From CAMLDH01 sp966250375 (GTDB lineage: Bacteria; Pseudomonadota; Gammaproteobacteria; Burkholderiales; Burkholderiaceae_D), in the NCBI GenBank assembly GCA_966250375.1, contig CBINHE010000003.1, positions 32,167-96,166 on the forward strand: DNA of 64,000 bases, written 5' to 3'. The position numbers and the translations under genes were made by a program. Of the stretch, positions 1-8,907 are shown piece by piece. Within the stretch, counting starts at the first letter, position 1. The number at the start of each line of letters is the position of its first letter. The notes beneath the pieces are model-generated. The model made no database searches and was not told the origin of the DNA. It saw nothing but the letters and a program-made list of their open reading frames with translations.

Positions 1-1336
1 TGATGTTGAAGTCGAAGCCACCCACTAGCGCTCGGATCGAGCCGTCATCGGTATTGGCGGAAACAAATGCAGACGCGACTTCCGGCATTTGCGTGATATT
101 CCATGCGTGGCCCTCCTGCATCACGCGGATGATGGCGCCGCGCTTGACGCGGCGATTGGGCGGTGCCTTGTCGCTCAAGAGGTTGGTGGCGAAACCTAGG
201 CCCGCACCGGTGATCATGATTTCTTCACCAGACGACAATACGGCACGCACGCTTTTCGGTGACGCGTCGAGTACGACCGCTGCGACGATATCGTCACTAT
301 CGGGGTGATCCGCCAATTCGGTTTCGATCGCATCTTCGGCTTCTTCTTTCGCCGCCGGAATGTCCATATATCCTTCCGGTCCGCGATAGGTATGGTGCCG
401 TTCGTAATCCATCACGCCGCGCCGCAACGCCAGATAAGCGGCATCCTGATCGGTTTTAGTCACGGTCGTGAATACATTCAATCCACGTGTGTATGCGTCC
501 TCCTTGAACTGTTCATAGACCAATTGACGCGCCATCTCGGACACGTACTCGGCATGCACGCCGAATTCATTGCTACTTGTTTTTGTTTTGAGTTCTTCGC
601 CTTGCGCTTGCGTGTATTGCGCGTCGGTGATGTAGCCAAGCTGGTGCATGCGTTGCAAGATGTATTGCTGGCGTGCTTTTGCGCGCTTTGGATTGACAAC
701 CGGATTGTAAGCAGAGGGTGCCTTTGGCAAGCCAGCCAGCATCGCTGCTTCTGCCACGGATAGTTGAGAGAGTTTCTTGCCGAAATAAATTTGCGCGGCA
801 GATGAAAATCCATATGCGCGCTGGCCCAGATAAATCTGATTCATGTAGACCTCGAGAATCTGGTCTTTTGACAGGTTTTGCTCAATTTTCCATGCCAGCA
901 TGACTTCATACACTTTACGTTTGAGAGTTTGCTCGCTGGAGAGGAAAAAATTGCGGGCCACTTGTTGCGTGATGGTTGAGGCGCCTTGTTTCGCGCCGCC
1001 CATCAGATTATGCAAGGCGGCACGCGCAATGCCGAGATAGTCGACGCCGCCATGCTCGTAAAAACGATCGTCTTCAATCGCAAGTACGGCCTTCTTCATG
1101 ACGTCGGGAATATCCTTGATGCGCACGACATTGCGCCGCTCTTCGCCAAATTCACCAAGCAGCACGTTATCCGCTGAAAAAATTCGTAGCGGAATTTTGG
1201 GGCGATAGTCGGTCAGCGAATCGAGCGACGGCAAATTGGGATAAGCCATGATTAGCGTGAAGCCGACGATGAGGGCACCAATCAATACAAGACCGGCAAT
1301 GATTCCGAATGTGGCGAGTGCAATACGGGTGAGCAT
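1..1336 (-). CDS. mrcA: Penicillin-binding protein 1A (bifunctional), 3' end outside window
   Basis: Class A PBP that polymerises glycan strands and cross-links peptidoglycan at the inner membrane. Only the first ~445 codons lie in the window. The minus-strand start ATG at 1336 gives MLTRIALATFGIIAG, a cytoplasmic stub and one membrane anchor (about residues 6-30). The glycosyltransferase signature AIEDDRFYEHGG follows, with the expected catalytic Glu88, then GASTITQQ and the LSKDQILEVYMNQIYLGQ block. An OB-like linker starts after about residue 300. The transpeptidase domain is mostly off the window. It is divergent from pilMNOPQ, the usual arrangement in beta- and gammaproteobacteria. The seen motifs make the family call secure; 1A rather than another class A PBP rests on the neighbourhood. 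Confidence 0.93.
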   Translation of the reverse strand, partial: MLTRIALATFGIIAGLVLIGALIVGFTLIMAYPNLPSLDSLTDYRPKIPLRIFSADNVLLGEFGEERRNVVRIKDIPDVMKKAVLAIEDDRFYEHGGVDYLGIARAALHNLMGGAKQGASTITQQVARNFFLSSEQTLKRKVYEVMLAWKIEQNLSKDQILEVYMNQIYLGQRAYGFSSAAQIYFGKKLSQLSVAEAAMLAGLPKAPSAYNPVVNPKRAKARQQYILQRMHQLGYITDAQYTQAQGEELKTKTSSNEFGVHAEYVSEMARQLVYEQFKEDAYTRGLNVFTTVTKTDQDAAYLALRRGVMDYERHHTYRGPEGYMDIPAAKEEAEDAIETELADHPDSDDIVAAVVLDASPKSVRAVLSSGEEIMITGAGLGFATNLLSDKAPPNRRVKRGAIIRVMQEGHAWNITQMPEVASAFVSANTDDGSIRALVGGFDFNI

Positions 1337-1778
1337 GGTGAGCGGGCGTTTAGGTACTTTCCGGCAGGGTAGCACCGGCAGAGTTGGGGGAAGTCATGCG
1401 GCGGCAGGGAGTGGAAATTGATATCCGGCTCATTATAACGGCGCAGGTCTATTTGTTGGGATAGAGTAAGTGTTGTCTGGGCGATGCTTGACTCTTCCCG
1501 CAACGCTTTGTAACCAAAGATTGGGCTCAAGAAAACGAATATTATCTTTTTTGCATGCCTGAAGTGGGGTTTTGGCAACGAAATTGCAAATTGCAAAATG
1601 GAAATTGCTTTACACTTTCGGAAGGTTGTTGCTACGATTTAATGCAACCTTTAATAAATGTCATCTAAGCACTGGTTTTTAAACGCAATTTCTTGAATGC
1701 AACTTCCTTTCTGCCTATTGGACAATCGAATAGGCGGTACGTTCATACGAACAATCCTGTTTTCAGGGAGAACCGCCC
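1337..1778. promoter_or_regulatory. Divergent mrcA/pilM intergenic region
   Basis: This 442-base AT-richer gap between divergent mrcA and pilM must carry both promoters. It has no convincing ORF; the minus-strand frame at 1282-1596 overlaps mrcA and resembles nothing. A sequence with sigma-54 spacing (TGGCAACGAAATTGC) lies at 1573-1587 on the plus strand. No clear sigma-70 pair was found. Confidence 0.5.
1573..1587 (+). promoter_or_regulatory. Candidate sigma-54 (-24/-12) promoter upstream of pilM
   Basis: TGGCAACGAAATTGC has GG at the -24 position and GC at the -12 position, separated by exactly 10 bases as RpoN promoters require, and it fits TGGCAnn-N4-TTGC. It lies ~190 bases upstream of pilM. 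rpoN is itself encoded in the window. No activator site was identified, and pilMNOPQ operons are usually described as sigma-70 driven, so this may be chance. Confidence 0.3.
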
Positions 1779-2858
1779 TTGGCTTTAGATCTCGGATCGT
1801 TAATCGGTAAAAAAAATCCGCCGCTAGTCGGTTTGGATATCAGTACATCGGGCGTCAAACTTGTCGAGCTCGCCGAAGTCGGGAAGAACGAATTGCGTCT
1901 GGAGCGCTATGCGATGGAACCATTGCCGCGCGGTGCAGTTGTGGACGGCAATATCGAAAACATTGAACAGGTGTCGGAAGCGGTGCGCCGTGTGTGGAAA
2001 AAAAGCGGCACGCGCGCCAAGTTTGTTGCGCTCGGAATGCCGCCGGCCTCCGTCATCACCAAAAAAATCATTCTCCCAGGCGGCATGACCGAGGAAGAGC
2101 TGGAACTCCAGGTCGAAACCGAAGCTAGCCAATACATCCCGTTTGCACTGGATGAGGTCAGTCTTGATTTCGACGTGATCGGTCCGGCACAGAATGCCCC
2201 CGAAGATGTGGAAGTATTGCTGGCGGCGACCCGCAAGGAAAAAGTCGAAGATCGTGTCGCAGTCGCTGAAGCAGCAGGCTTGACGCCAATCGTAATGGAT
2301 ATTGAGTCGTATGCCGCGCGTGCAGCGATCGACCGGATTACCGCACAATTGCCGAAAGCAGGGCAGGGCCAAATCGTCGCATTATTTCAAATAGGCGCGC
2401 AAGTAACGCATGTGTCGATGCTGCTCGATGGCCAAGCGATCTATGAACGCGAACAGCCGTTTGGCGGGAATCAGTTGACGCAAGATATTGTGCGCGCCTA
2501 TGGTTTGTCGCATGAAGAAGCCGAGGCAAAGAAAAAAGCGAGCGATTTGCCGGAGGGGTATGAGCGCGAACTTCTGGAGCCCTTCCTGGAAAGCGCCGGT
2601 CTCGAGGTGACGCGCGCGATCCAGTTCTTTTTCACGTCTACTCCCTACACACGGGTCGATCAGATATTTTTGGCAGGCGGCTGTGCCATTATTCCGGGCC
2701 TGGTAGATCTGGTCGCGAGCCGCACCAAGATATCGACGTCGGTGGTCAGTCCGTTCAAGGGGATGCAAGTGGGACCGAATGTCCGTGAAAAACTATTGCG
2801 TATAGAGGCCCCGGCTTATCTGGTCGCATGCGGTCTGGCGATGAGGAGGTTTGGCTGA
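1779..2858 (+). CDS. pilM: Type IV pilus assembly protein PilM
   Basis: Actin-like cytoplasmic ATPase-fold protein that binds the N-terminus of PilN and anchors the PilMNOP alignment complex at the inner membrane. It is 359 aa, usual for the family. It begins with a TTG codon at 1779, preceded by CAGGGAG at 1764-1770. The N-terminal nucleotide-binding strand GLDISTSGVKLVEL and the late FLAGGCAIIPGL segment are the actin-fold phosphate and adenosine motifs. It is the first gene of pilMNOPQ and overlaps the pilN start by one base (TGATG). Strongly supported by gene order. Confidence 0.95.
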   Translation: MALDLGSLIGKKNPPLVGLDISTSGVKLVELAEVGKNELRLERYAMEPLPRGAVVDGNIENIEQVSEAVRRVWKKSGTRAKFVALGMPPASVITKKIILPGGMTEEELELQVETEASQYIPFALDEVSLDFDVIGPAQNAPEDVEVLLAATRKEKVEDRVAVAEAAGLTPIVMDIESYAARAAIDRITAQLPKAGQGQIVALFQIGAQVTHVSMLLDGQAIYEREQPFGGNQLTQDIVRAYGLSHEEAEAKKKASDLPEGYERELLEPFLESAGLEVTRAIQFFFTSTPYTRVDQIFLAGGCAIIPGLVDLVASRTKISTSVVSPFKGMQVGPNVREKLLRIEAPAYLVACGLAMRRFG

Positions 2859-3487
2859 TGGCTAAGATCAACCTACTGCCGCACCGCGAAGCGAAGCGCA
2901 AGCAACGCAAAGCGGCATTTGTTGCGATGTTGGTGTTGGCGGCAGTGCTGGGTGTGGCTATCGTGCTGGCAGTGGGCGGCTACATCGCCAGCAAGATTTT
3001 CGACCAGACGCAGCGCAATGCATTTATCAAAACCGAAAATATCAAGCTCGATGAGCAGATCAAGGAAATTGCCACACTGAAGCAGGAAATCGATGCACTT
3101 AAAGCGCGCCAGCAAGCAGTGGAAGATTTGCAGGGTGACCGCAATCAACCGGTGTATTTGATGGACGAATTGGTGAAGCAGATTCCAGAGGGCGTTTATC
3201 TGCGTGCGTTCAAACAGGAAGGCCAACGCGTGGTGCTCAACGGATATGCGCAGTCGAATGAGCGGGTGTCCGAACTATTGCGCAATCTGAGCAACGTTTC
3301 GCCATGGCTGGAGCGACCGGACTTGATTGAAATTCGTTCGACCGGCCTGGGTCAAGGCAAGGACGCCAAGAAAGTCTTCGACTTCACGATTAACGTCGGC
3401 ATCAAGCGTCCGCGCGATAAGGACAAGCCAGTTTCGGATCCTGCGGGAAGCGCGCCCGCAGCCAGTGCTGCGACCAAGAAGTCCTGA
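2858..3487 (+). CDS. pilN: Type IV pilus assembly protein PilN
   Basis: Bitopic inner-membrane protein linking cytoplasmic PilM to periplasmic PilO/PilP. The chosen start is ATG 2858 with GAGGAGGT at 2843-2850. It gives the conserved PilM-binding N-terminus MAKINLLPHREAKRKQ, one membrane span at about residues 22-45, and a coiled periplasmic stretch up to ~residue 95 before the ferredoxin-like PilN domain. An in-frame upstream ATG at 2828 lies inside pilM and would break the INLLP motif position, so it was not used. Length is 209 aa; the C-terminal tail is Ala/Ser/Lys-rich. Confidence 0.95.
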   Translation: MAKINLLPHREAKRKQRKAAFVAMLVLAAVLGVAIVLAVGGYIASKIFDQTQRNAFIKTENIKLDEQIKEIATLKQEIDALKARQQAVEDLQGDRNQPVYLMDELVKQIPEGVYLRAFKQEGQRVVLNGYAQSNERVSELLRNLSNVSPWLERPDLIEIRSTGLGQGKDAKKVFDFTINVGIKRPRDKDKPVSDPAGSAPAASAATKKS

Positions 3488-3499
3488 TATGAAAGACGC

Positions 3500-4171
3500 A
3501 TGATGGCGGATTTAAAAAATATTGGTGATGTAGTAAGCGGCCAGTTTCGCGGATTGAATGGGCGTCACCCAGGCCAGTGGCCGCTCATTCCGCGATTACT
3601 GTGCGGTGTGGGGATGCTGATTGCAGTGGTTGTCGCCGGCTGGTTTTTCTATTGGAATGGCCAATTGGAGGAACTGGATCTTGGCGCAAAAGAAGAAGAA
3701 AAGCTGAAGGAAGAGTACAAGATCAAGATTCAGCAGGCAATCAACCTGGACGGCTTGCGCAAGCAGAAGGAGCAAGTGAGTGAGTATGTCTCCACGCTCG
3801 AAAAGCAACTGCCAAGCAAGGCTGAAATGGATGCTTTGTTATCCGACATTAACCAGTCAGGGTTGGGGCGTGGATTGCAATTTGAACTGTTCAAGCCAGG
3901 ACAAGTGGTCGTGAAAGATTATTATGCAGAACTGCCGATCGACATCAAAGTCACCGGCAATTATCACGATGTCGGCGCCTTTACCAGTGATATTGCGAAT
4001 CTGCCGCGGATCGTTACGTTGAACAATATGAGCTTGGTCGCCGGTAAGGACGGCACGCTTACGCTGGATGCCGTCGCCAAAACGTTCCGTTATCTAGATG
4101 CCGAGGAGGTCAATGCTCAGCGTAAGGCCGCTGCAGCTAAAAAAGCTGGGCAGAAGGGAGGCAAGAAATGA
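3500..4171 (+). CDS. pilO: Type IV pilus assembly protein PilO
   Basis: Inner-membrane partner of PilN that forms the periplasmic heterodimer supporting the secretin. It is 223 aa with a short cytoplasmic N-terminus, one membrane helix around residues 33-52, then a predicted coiled coil (LDLGAKEEEKLKEEYKIKIQ) and the PilO fold. Two ATGs are adjacent (3500 and 3503) and either could start translation. It begins 12 bases after pilN and overlaps pilP by four bases, so it belongs to the same transcript. The Lys-rich C-terminus is common in this family. Confidence 0.95.
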   Translation: MMADLKNIGDVVSGQFRGLNGRHPGQWPLIPRLLCGVGMLIAVVVAGWFFYWNGQLEELDLGAKEEEKLKEEYKIKIQQAINLDGLRKQKEQVSEYVSTLEKQLPSKAEMDALLSDINQSGLGRGLQFELFKPGQVVVKDYYAELPIDIKVTGNYHDVGAFTSDIANLPRIVTLNNMSLVAGKDGTLTLDAVAKTFRYLDAEEVNAQRKAAAAKKAGQKGGKK

Positions 4172-4710
4172 CCATCGCTCGAATCAGGAATCTTGTACTG
4201 CCAGTCGCGTTGCTGTCTGGATTGGCAGGTTGTGGCGACAGCGGCGTGCAGGAGGTCAAGCAATGGATGGTGGACGTCAAACAGCAAACCAAAGTATCCA
4301 TTACCAAATTGTCGGCGCCAAAAAAATTCACGCCATTTATTTATAGCGGCAAGGACAATGTCGACCCGTATAGCCCGAACAAGCTGGCGGTCGCATTCGC
4401 TAAACTGCAATCCAAATCCAACAATGCCCTCACGCCCGATCTCGAGCGCCGCCGGGAGCCGTTGGAATCGTTCCCCTTGGACGCCATCAAGATGGTTGGA
4501 ACCTTGGAAAAGCCAGGATTGAGCTATGCGCTTTTGCAAGTCGACAAATCGGTATTTCAAGCCAAGGTCGGAAATTACGTCGGACAAAACCTCGGAATGA
4601 TCACCAATATCACAGACGTTGCCGTCGAGTTGAAAGAAATCGTTCAAGATGCGTCCGGCGATTGGGTCGAGCGTAAAGCCACGTTAGAATTGCAGGAGAC
4701 AAAAAAATGA
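4168..4710 (+). CDS. pilP: Type IV pilus assembly lipoprotein PilP
   Basis: Inner-membrane lipoprotein that connects PilNO to the N-domains of the PilQ secretin. It is 180 aa. The signal peptide ends in a lipobox LAGC with lipidated Cys22. The flexible linker is followed by the compact C-terminal PilP beta domain, including the conserved DPYSPNKL and LESFPLDAIKMVG segments. Four-base overlaps with pilO upstream and pilQ downstream indicate translational coupling. Confidence 0.95.
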   Translation: MTIARIRNLVLPVALLSGLAGCGDSGVQEVKQWMVDVKQQTKVSITKLSAPKKFTPFIYSGKDNVDPYSPNKLAVAFAKLQSKSNNALTPDLERRREPLESFPLDAIKMVGTLEKPGLSYALLQVDKSVFQAKVGNYVGQNLGMITNITDVAVELKEIVQDASGDWVERKATLELQETKK

Positions 4711-6878
4711 TTGCGCTAAAAAAACGAGTTGGAAGCTTGGGCGCAATCGCGCATCAAACATTACGATGCGCTATCTTTGCCGGCGCGTTAGTGGCAAGCA
4801 GCATCTCGCTTGCGCAAGAAAACGTGATTCAATCGATCAGCGCCAACCAGCAGGGCGCGAATGTAATCGTCAAGGTTACGCTTAAAAATCCTGTCACCAA
4901 ACCGCCGATCGGCTTTTCCATCACCAGCCCCGCACGCATTGCACTGGATTTTGCGGCAACCGCAAATGCAATCGGCAAGTCTGTACAGCAAATCGGCTTG
5001 GGTGATGTGCGCAATGTCAATGTCGTACAAGCAGGGGATCGATCCCGCCTGGTGTTTAACTTAACCCGGCCACTCAACTATGCGACGGCGATTGAAGATA
5101 ATACGGTCATCGTGGCGATCGACGGTTCAGGCGGTCCCGCAACCGCAGTCAATTCCTCCGGATTACCAATCCAGAATGTGCAGGCGGTCACGGGTAAGCA
5201 GGCTATTCGCGATATCGATTTTCGCCGTGGTGTAGCGGGGGAGGGGCGCATCGTCGTCGACTTGCCGAGCAATCAGATCGCGGTCGATGTGAAACAGCAA
5301 GGTCAGAGCATCGTGGTTGATTTTTTGAAAGCGAGTTTGCCCGAAGTGCTGCGCCGTCGTCTGGATGTCACTGATTTTGGCACGCCGGTCAGTGTCGTTA
5401 CCGCGACTCCGCAAGGCGACAACGTTCGTCTAGTCATTGAATCCAAAGGATTGTGGGAGCATAGTGCCTACCAGAGCGATTCGCAGTTGGTGATTGAAGT
5501 TAAACCCATCAAGGAAGACCCGAACAAACTTGCGCAAGGGACACAAGGATATCGTGGTGAAAAGTTATCCTTGAACTTCCAGAATGTCGAGGTCCGTGCA
5601 GTGTTGCAAGTAATCGCTGATTTTACCGGCTTGAACATTATTACCAGTGACTCGGTGGGCGGTAATCTGACCTTGCGCCTCAAGGATGTACCGTGGGACC
5701 AGGCGTTGGACATCGTGATGCAGGCCAAGGGTTTGGACATGCGTAAAAACGGCTCGGTGCTATGGATCGCCCCAAAGGATGAGTTGTTGACAAAAGAGAA
5801 GCTGGAACTGGAGCAGAAAGCACAGATTGCAGAGCTGGAACCTTTGAAAACGGAAACCTACCAGTTGAACTACCAAAAAGCTGAATCATTCAAATTGGTG
5901 TTCGGTCTGGATGGCAGCAGCGATGGAAAGAACCGTATTTTGTCCAAGCGCGGCAGCGCCGTGATCGATCCGCGTACCAATCAGCTCTTTGTCACGGATA
6001 TTGCATCCAAACTGGAAGAAATCCGTAAGCTTGTGCAAAAAACGGACATTGCGTCACGCCAAGTATTGATCGAGGCACGGATTGTTGAGGCAGATGATAA
6101 ATTCAGTAAAAATCTGGGGGCAAAATTAGGCTTTACCGACATGCGTACTCTGCGCGGTGGGACGACAGGCATCCGACTCTCGCCTAAAACCAACACCCGT
6201 GTTGCGGTGACCGGCAATCTGACGGGTGTGGGAGAGCAAACCGGTCAAGTGGAAGAGGAGGGCAAAGGATATAACAATAGCCAATTCACCAACTTGCCGG
6301 CAGCCGGTATTAATGGACTTGACGCTGGGAGTCTCGCGATCAGTCTATTTTCTGCAGCAGCAAATCGCTTTTTGAACCTCGAATTGTCGGCTTTGGAAGC
6401 CGATGGTAAAGGCAAGATTATTTCAAGTCCGCGTGTCGTCACGGCGGATCAATTGAAAGCGTTGATTGAGCAGGGGACAGAATTGCCTTATCAAGTTGCA
6501 ACGAGTAGCGGCGCCACCTCGATCGCTTTCCGTAAAGCCAATCTAAGACTGGAAGTGACGCCACAAATCACGCCGGATGGCAACGTCATCCTGGATGTCG
6601 ATGTGAACAAGGACAGTGTCGGTCAAGAGACTCGCGCCGGTTTTGCAATCGATACCAAACATGTGAAGACACAAGTGCTGGTCGAAAATGGCGGTACGGT
6701 GGTGTTGGGAGGTATTTTCCAGCAAGTGGAACGCGATTCTGTAACCAAAGTTCCTTTGTTTGGGGACATCCCGGTCTTGGGGCACTTGTTCAAAAGTACT
6801 GCACGTACAAACGATAAGACGGAGCTGTTGATTTTTATTACCCCAAAGATTGTGACCGACAGGCTTTCGACACATTAA
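4707..6878 (+). CDS. pilQ: Type IV pilus secretin PilQ
   Basis: Outer-membrane secretin forming the pore for the pilus fibre. It is 723 aa. The N-terminal signal peptide probably ends near SISLA-QEN (residue 36). Two AMIN domains (about 45-130 and 165-250, peptidoglycan binding) precede the secretin/TonB short N-domain (about 300-350, with LNFQNVEVRAVLQVIADFTG), the N1 domain (about 385-450), and the C-terminal secretin barrel ending in GGIFQQ, KVPLFGDIPVLGHLFK and ELLIFITPKIV. Last gene of the pil operon. Confidence 0.96.
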   Translation: MIALKKRVGSLGAIAHQTLRCAIFAGALVASSISLAQENVIQSISANQQGANVIVKVTLKNPVTKPPIGFSITSPARIALDFAATANAIGKSVQQIGLGDVRNVNVVQAGDRSRLVFNLTRPLNYATAIEDNTVIVAIDGSGGPATAVNSSGLPIQNVQAVTGKQAIRDIDFRRGVAGEGRIVVDLPSNQIAVDVKQQGQSIVVDFLKASLPEVLRRRLDVTDFGTPVSVVTATPQGDNVRLVIESKGLWEHSAYQSDSQLVIEVKPIKEDPNKLAQGTQGYRGEKLSLNFQNVEVRAVLQVIADFTGLNIITSDSVGGNLTLRLKDVPWDQALDIVMQAKGLDMRKNGSVLWIAPKDELLTKEKLELEQKAQIAELEPLKTETYQLNYQKAESFKLVFGLDGSSDGKNRILSKRGSAVIDPRTNQLFVTDIASKLEEIRKLVQKTDIASRQVLIEARIVEADDKFSKNLGAKLGFTDMRTLRGGTTGIRLSPKTNTRVAVTGNLTGVGEQTGQVEEEGKGYNNSQFTNLPAAGINGLDAGSLAISLFSAAANRFLNLELSALEADGKGKIISSPRVVTADQLKALIEQGTELPYQVATSSGATSIAFRKANLRLEVTPQITPDGNVILDVDVNKDSVGQETRAGFAIDTKHVKTQVLVENGGTVVLGGIFQQVERDSVTKVPLFGDIPVLGHLFKSTARTNDKTELLIFITPKIVTDRLSTH

Positions 6879-7187
6879 AATTATGTGGTCCTGTATCAGG
6901 TACTGAGAAACGCGGGGGAGAGGTATTTCCAGCTTCGAGTTGTAACAACTATCAATTAAGCCCTGAGTTACCTGAGGTGACTGTTCCGCAAATTATGCAG
7001 GCAACAGTCCCTCAGATTTCACCTCCGTCATTTCACTGTGTAACAGTGAAGCTTGACAAGGCAAAATGCGCAACGGGCGGTGGCCCTACGGGCAAATTTA
7101 CTATACTGATTTAATTTCCGTTAAGTGTGGCGGCTGACTTTCCATTCAGTCTCACGTATCCATAGAAGTAAGGTTTTACAAGCAAAA
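6879..7187. promoter_or_regulatory. pilQ-aroKB intergenic region with nested inverted repeats
   Basis: About 300 bases without a gene. At 6973-7025, GAGGTGA...TCACCTC encloses CTGTT...AACAG, a nested palindrome. A second hairpin, TTCACTG-TGTAA-CAGTGAA, lies at 7031-7049. TTGACA (7053) and TATACT (7102) are present but too far apart to form one promoter. No T-run follows the hairpins, so they are not typical intrinsic terminators. The function is unknown. Confidence 0.4.
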
Positions 7188-8858
7188 TTGAATTCAAGCA
7201 AAAACATTTTTTTAGTCGGTTTGATGGGTGCCGGCAAGACCACGGTCGGCCGCGCCCTCGCGAAAAAGCTCAACAAGCGGTTCATCGATTCGGATCATGA
7301 GATAGAGGCTCGGACCGGTGCCTCTATTCCTTTGATCTTCGAGATCGAGGGCGAGGCGAGTTTTCGCCAGCGCGAGACGGAGGCAATACGCGACCTGACG
7401 GCGCAACAAGGCATTGTGCTTGCGACCGGCGGCGGCGCAATCATGAGGCCGGAAAATCGCGCGTATCTGAAAACGCGCGGCACCGTGATTTATCTGCGGG
7501 CCAGTGTTAACAGCATTTTGCAACGCACCAGTCACGACAAGAATCGCCCCTTGCTGCAAACCGCGGACCCGCGCAAAAAGATCGAGGAACTCGCGCGTGA
7601 GCGCGAGCCTTACTATTGCGACGTGGCCGACCTTATCATTGAAACCGGCCACCCGAACGTGCATAGCCTGGTACAAACCATTTTGACGCAAATCCAGGAT
7701 CTGACCGGAGAACCGTCCGATACTCAACCACCCATTCAATATGATTCTGCAGAACTTTCGATGAACGCACCGCAATCCATACCTATTACCTTGCAAGTCG
7801 ATCTCGGTGAGCGCAGCTATCCGATTATGATCGGCCAATCGCTGTTATCCAATGCCGGTCTGATTGGGCAGTATGTAACCGGTGAGCGCGCAGCCATCGT
7901 GACCAATACGACGGTTGGCCCGCTTTACCTCGATCAATTGACCAAAACCTTAAGTGCCGCGGGCAAACAAGTGGTCTCGATCGTATTGCCGGACGGTGAG
8001 GAAGAGAAGAATTGGGCCAATCTGATGCGGATCTTCGATGTCTTGCTAAGCGAAAAATGCGACCGCAAGACTACGCTGGTCGCGTTGGGCGGCGGTGTCA
8101 TCGGCGACATGACCGGTTTCGCATCTGCCTCCTATATGCGCGGCGTGCCGTTTATCCAGGTACCGACGACCTTGCTGGCGCAAGTCGATTCATCGGTGGG
8201 AGGCAAGACCGGCATCAACCACCCGCTTGGCAAGAACATGATCGGCGCGTTCTACCAGCCGCAAGCGGTGGTTGCAGACACTACTACATTGAATACGCTG
8301 CCCGCACGCGAATTGGCGGCAGGCTTGGCTGAAGTAATCAAACACGGCGCGATCATCGATGCGGTGTTTTTCGATTGGATCGAAGCGAACATTGCAAAAC
8401 TCGTCGCCAAAGATGCGCAAGCGCTGGCCTACGCGATCCAACGTTCTTGCGAAATCAAGGCGGATGTGGTGCGTCAGGATGAGCGCGAAGGTGGGCTGCG
8501 TGCGATCCTGAATTTCGGCCATACCTTCGGCCACGCGATTGAAGCCGGGCTCGGCTATGGCGAATGGCTGCATGGCGAGGCGGTGGGTTGCGGGATGATG
8601 ATGGCAGCCGATTTGTCCTGCCGCTTGGGTTTCATTGACGAAACGGCGAAGCAGCGCCTTGCCGCACTGGTGCAAGCAGCCGGCTTGCCGACCGTCGCGC
8701 CGGACTTGGGCATCGGGCGCTGGTTGGAGCTGATGCAGGTCGACAAGAAGAATGAAGGCGGCCAGATCAAATTCATTTTGCTCAAGCCGCTTGGAACACC
8801 GCTCATCACGACGGTGCCGCAGGATGTTTTGTTGAGCACGCTCAAGGCTTGCGTGTAA
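7188..8858 (+). CDS. aroKB: Fused shikimate kinase / 3-dehydroquinate synthase
   Basis: One uninterrupted frame carries two shikimate-pathway enzymes. Residues 1-~175 are shikimate kinase: Walker A GLMGAGKT at 11-18, the DSD shikimate-binding motif, TGGGA, and the NRPLL lid arginine. After a Pro/Gln/Asp-rich linker (DLTGEPSDTQPPIQYDSAEL), residues ~192-556 form a full-length dehydroquinate synthase with GGGVIGDMTGF, the VPTTLLAQVDSSVGGKTGIN region and the zinc-ligand segments NFGHTFGHAIE and HGEAV. The start is uncertain: TTG 7188 (MNSSKNIFLVG) fits kinase N-termini, while GTG 7125 would add 21 residues. ATG 7761 could allow separate AroB translation. The two genes are normally adjacent but separate in betaproteobacteria. 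Confidence 0.88.
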   Translation: MNSSKNIFLVGLMGAGKTTVGRALAKKLNKRFIDSDHEIEARTGASIPLIFEIEGEASFRQRETEAIRDLTAQQGIVLATGGGAIMRPENRAYLKTRGTVIYLRASVNSILQRTSHDKNRPLLQTADPRKKIEELAREREPYYCDVADLIIETGHPNVHSLVQTILTQIQDLTGEPSDTQPPIQYDSAELSMNAPQSIPITLQVDLGERSYPIMIGQSLLSNAGLIGQYVTGERAAIVTNTTVGPLYLDQLTKTLSAAGKQVVSIVLPDGEEEKNWANLMRIFDVLLSEKCDRKTTLVALGGGVIGDMTGFASASYMRGVPFIQVPTTLLAQVDSSVGGKTGINHPLGKNMIGAFYQPQAVVADTTTLNTLPARELAAGLAEVIKHGAIIDAVFFDWIEANIAKLVAKDAQALAYAIQRSCEIKADVVRQDEREGGLRAILNFGHTFGHAIEAGLGYGEWLHGEAVGCGMMMAADLSCRLGFIDETAKQRLAALVQAAGLPTVAPDLGIGRWLELMQVDKKNEGGQIKFILLKPLGTPLITTVPQDVLLSTLKACV

Positions 8859-8907
8859 TGGTCTGTAACAATCGATTCCTTTCGCATCGATCGTATTGGA
8901 TATTGGG

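Noticed and set aside
7053..7107. TTGACA and TATACT as a promoter for aroKB
   Set aside because: The hexamers are 43 bases apart, far from the 15-19 base spacing needed.
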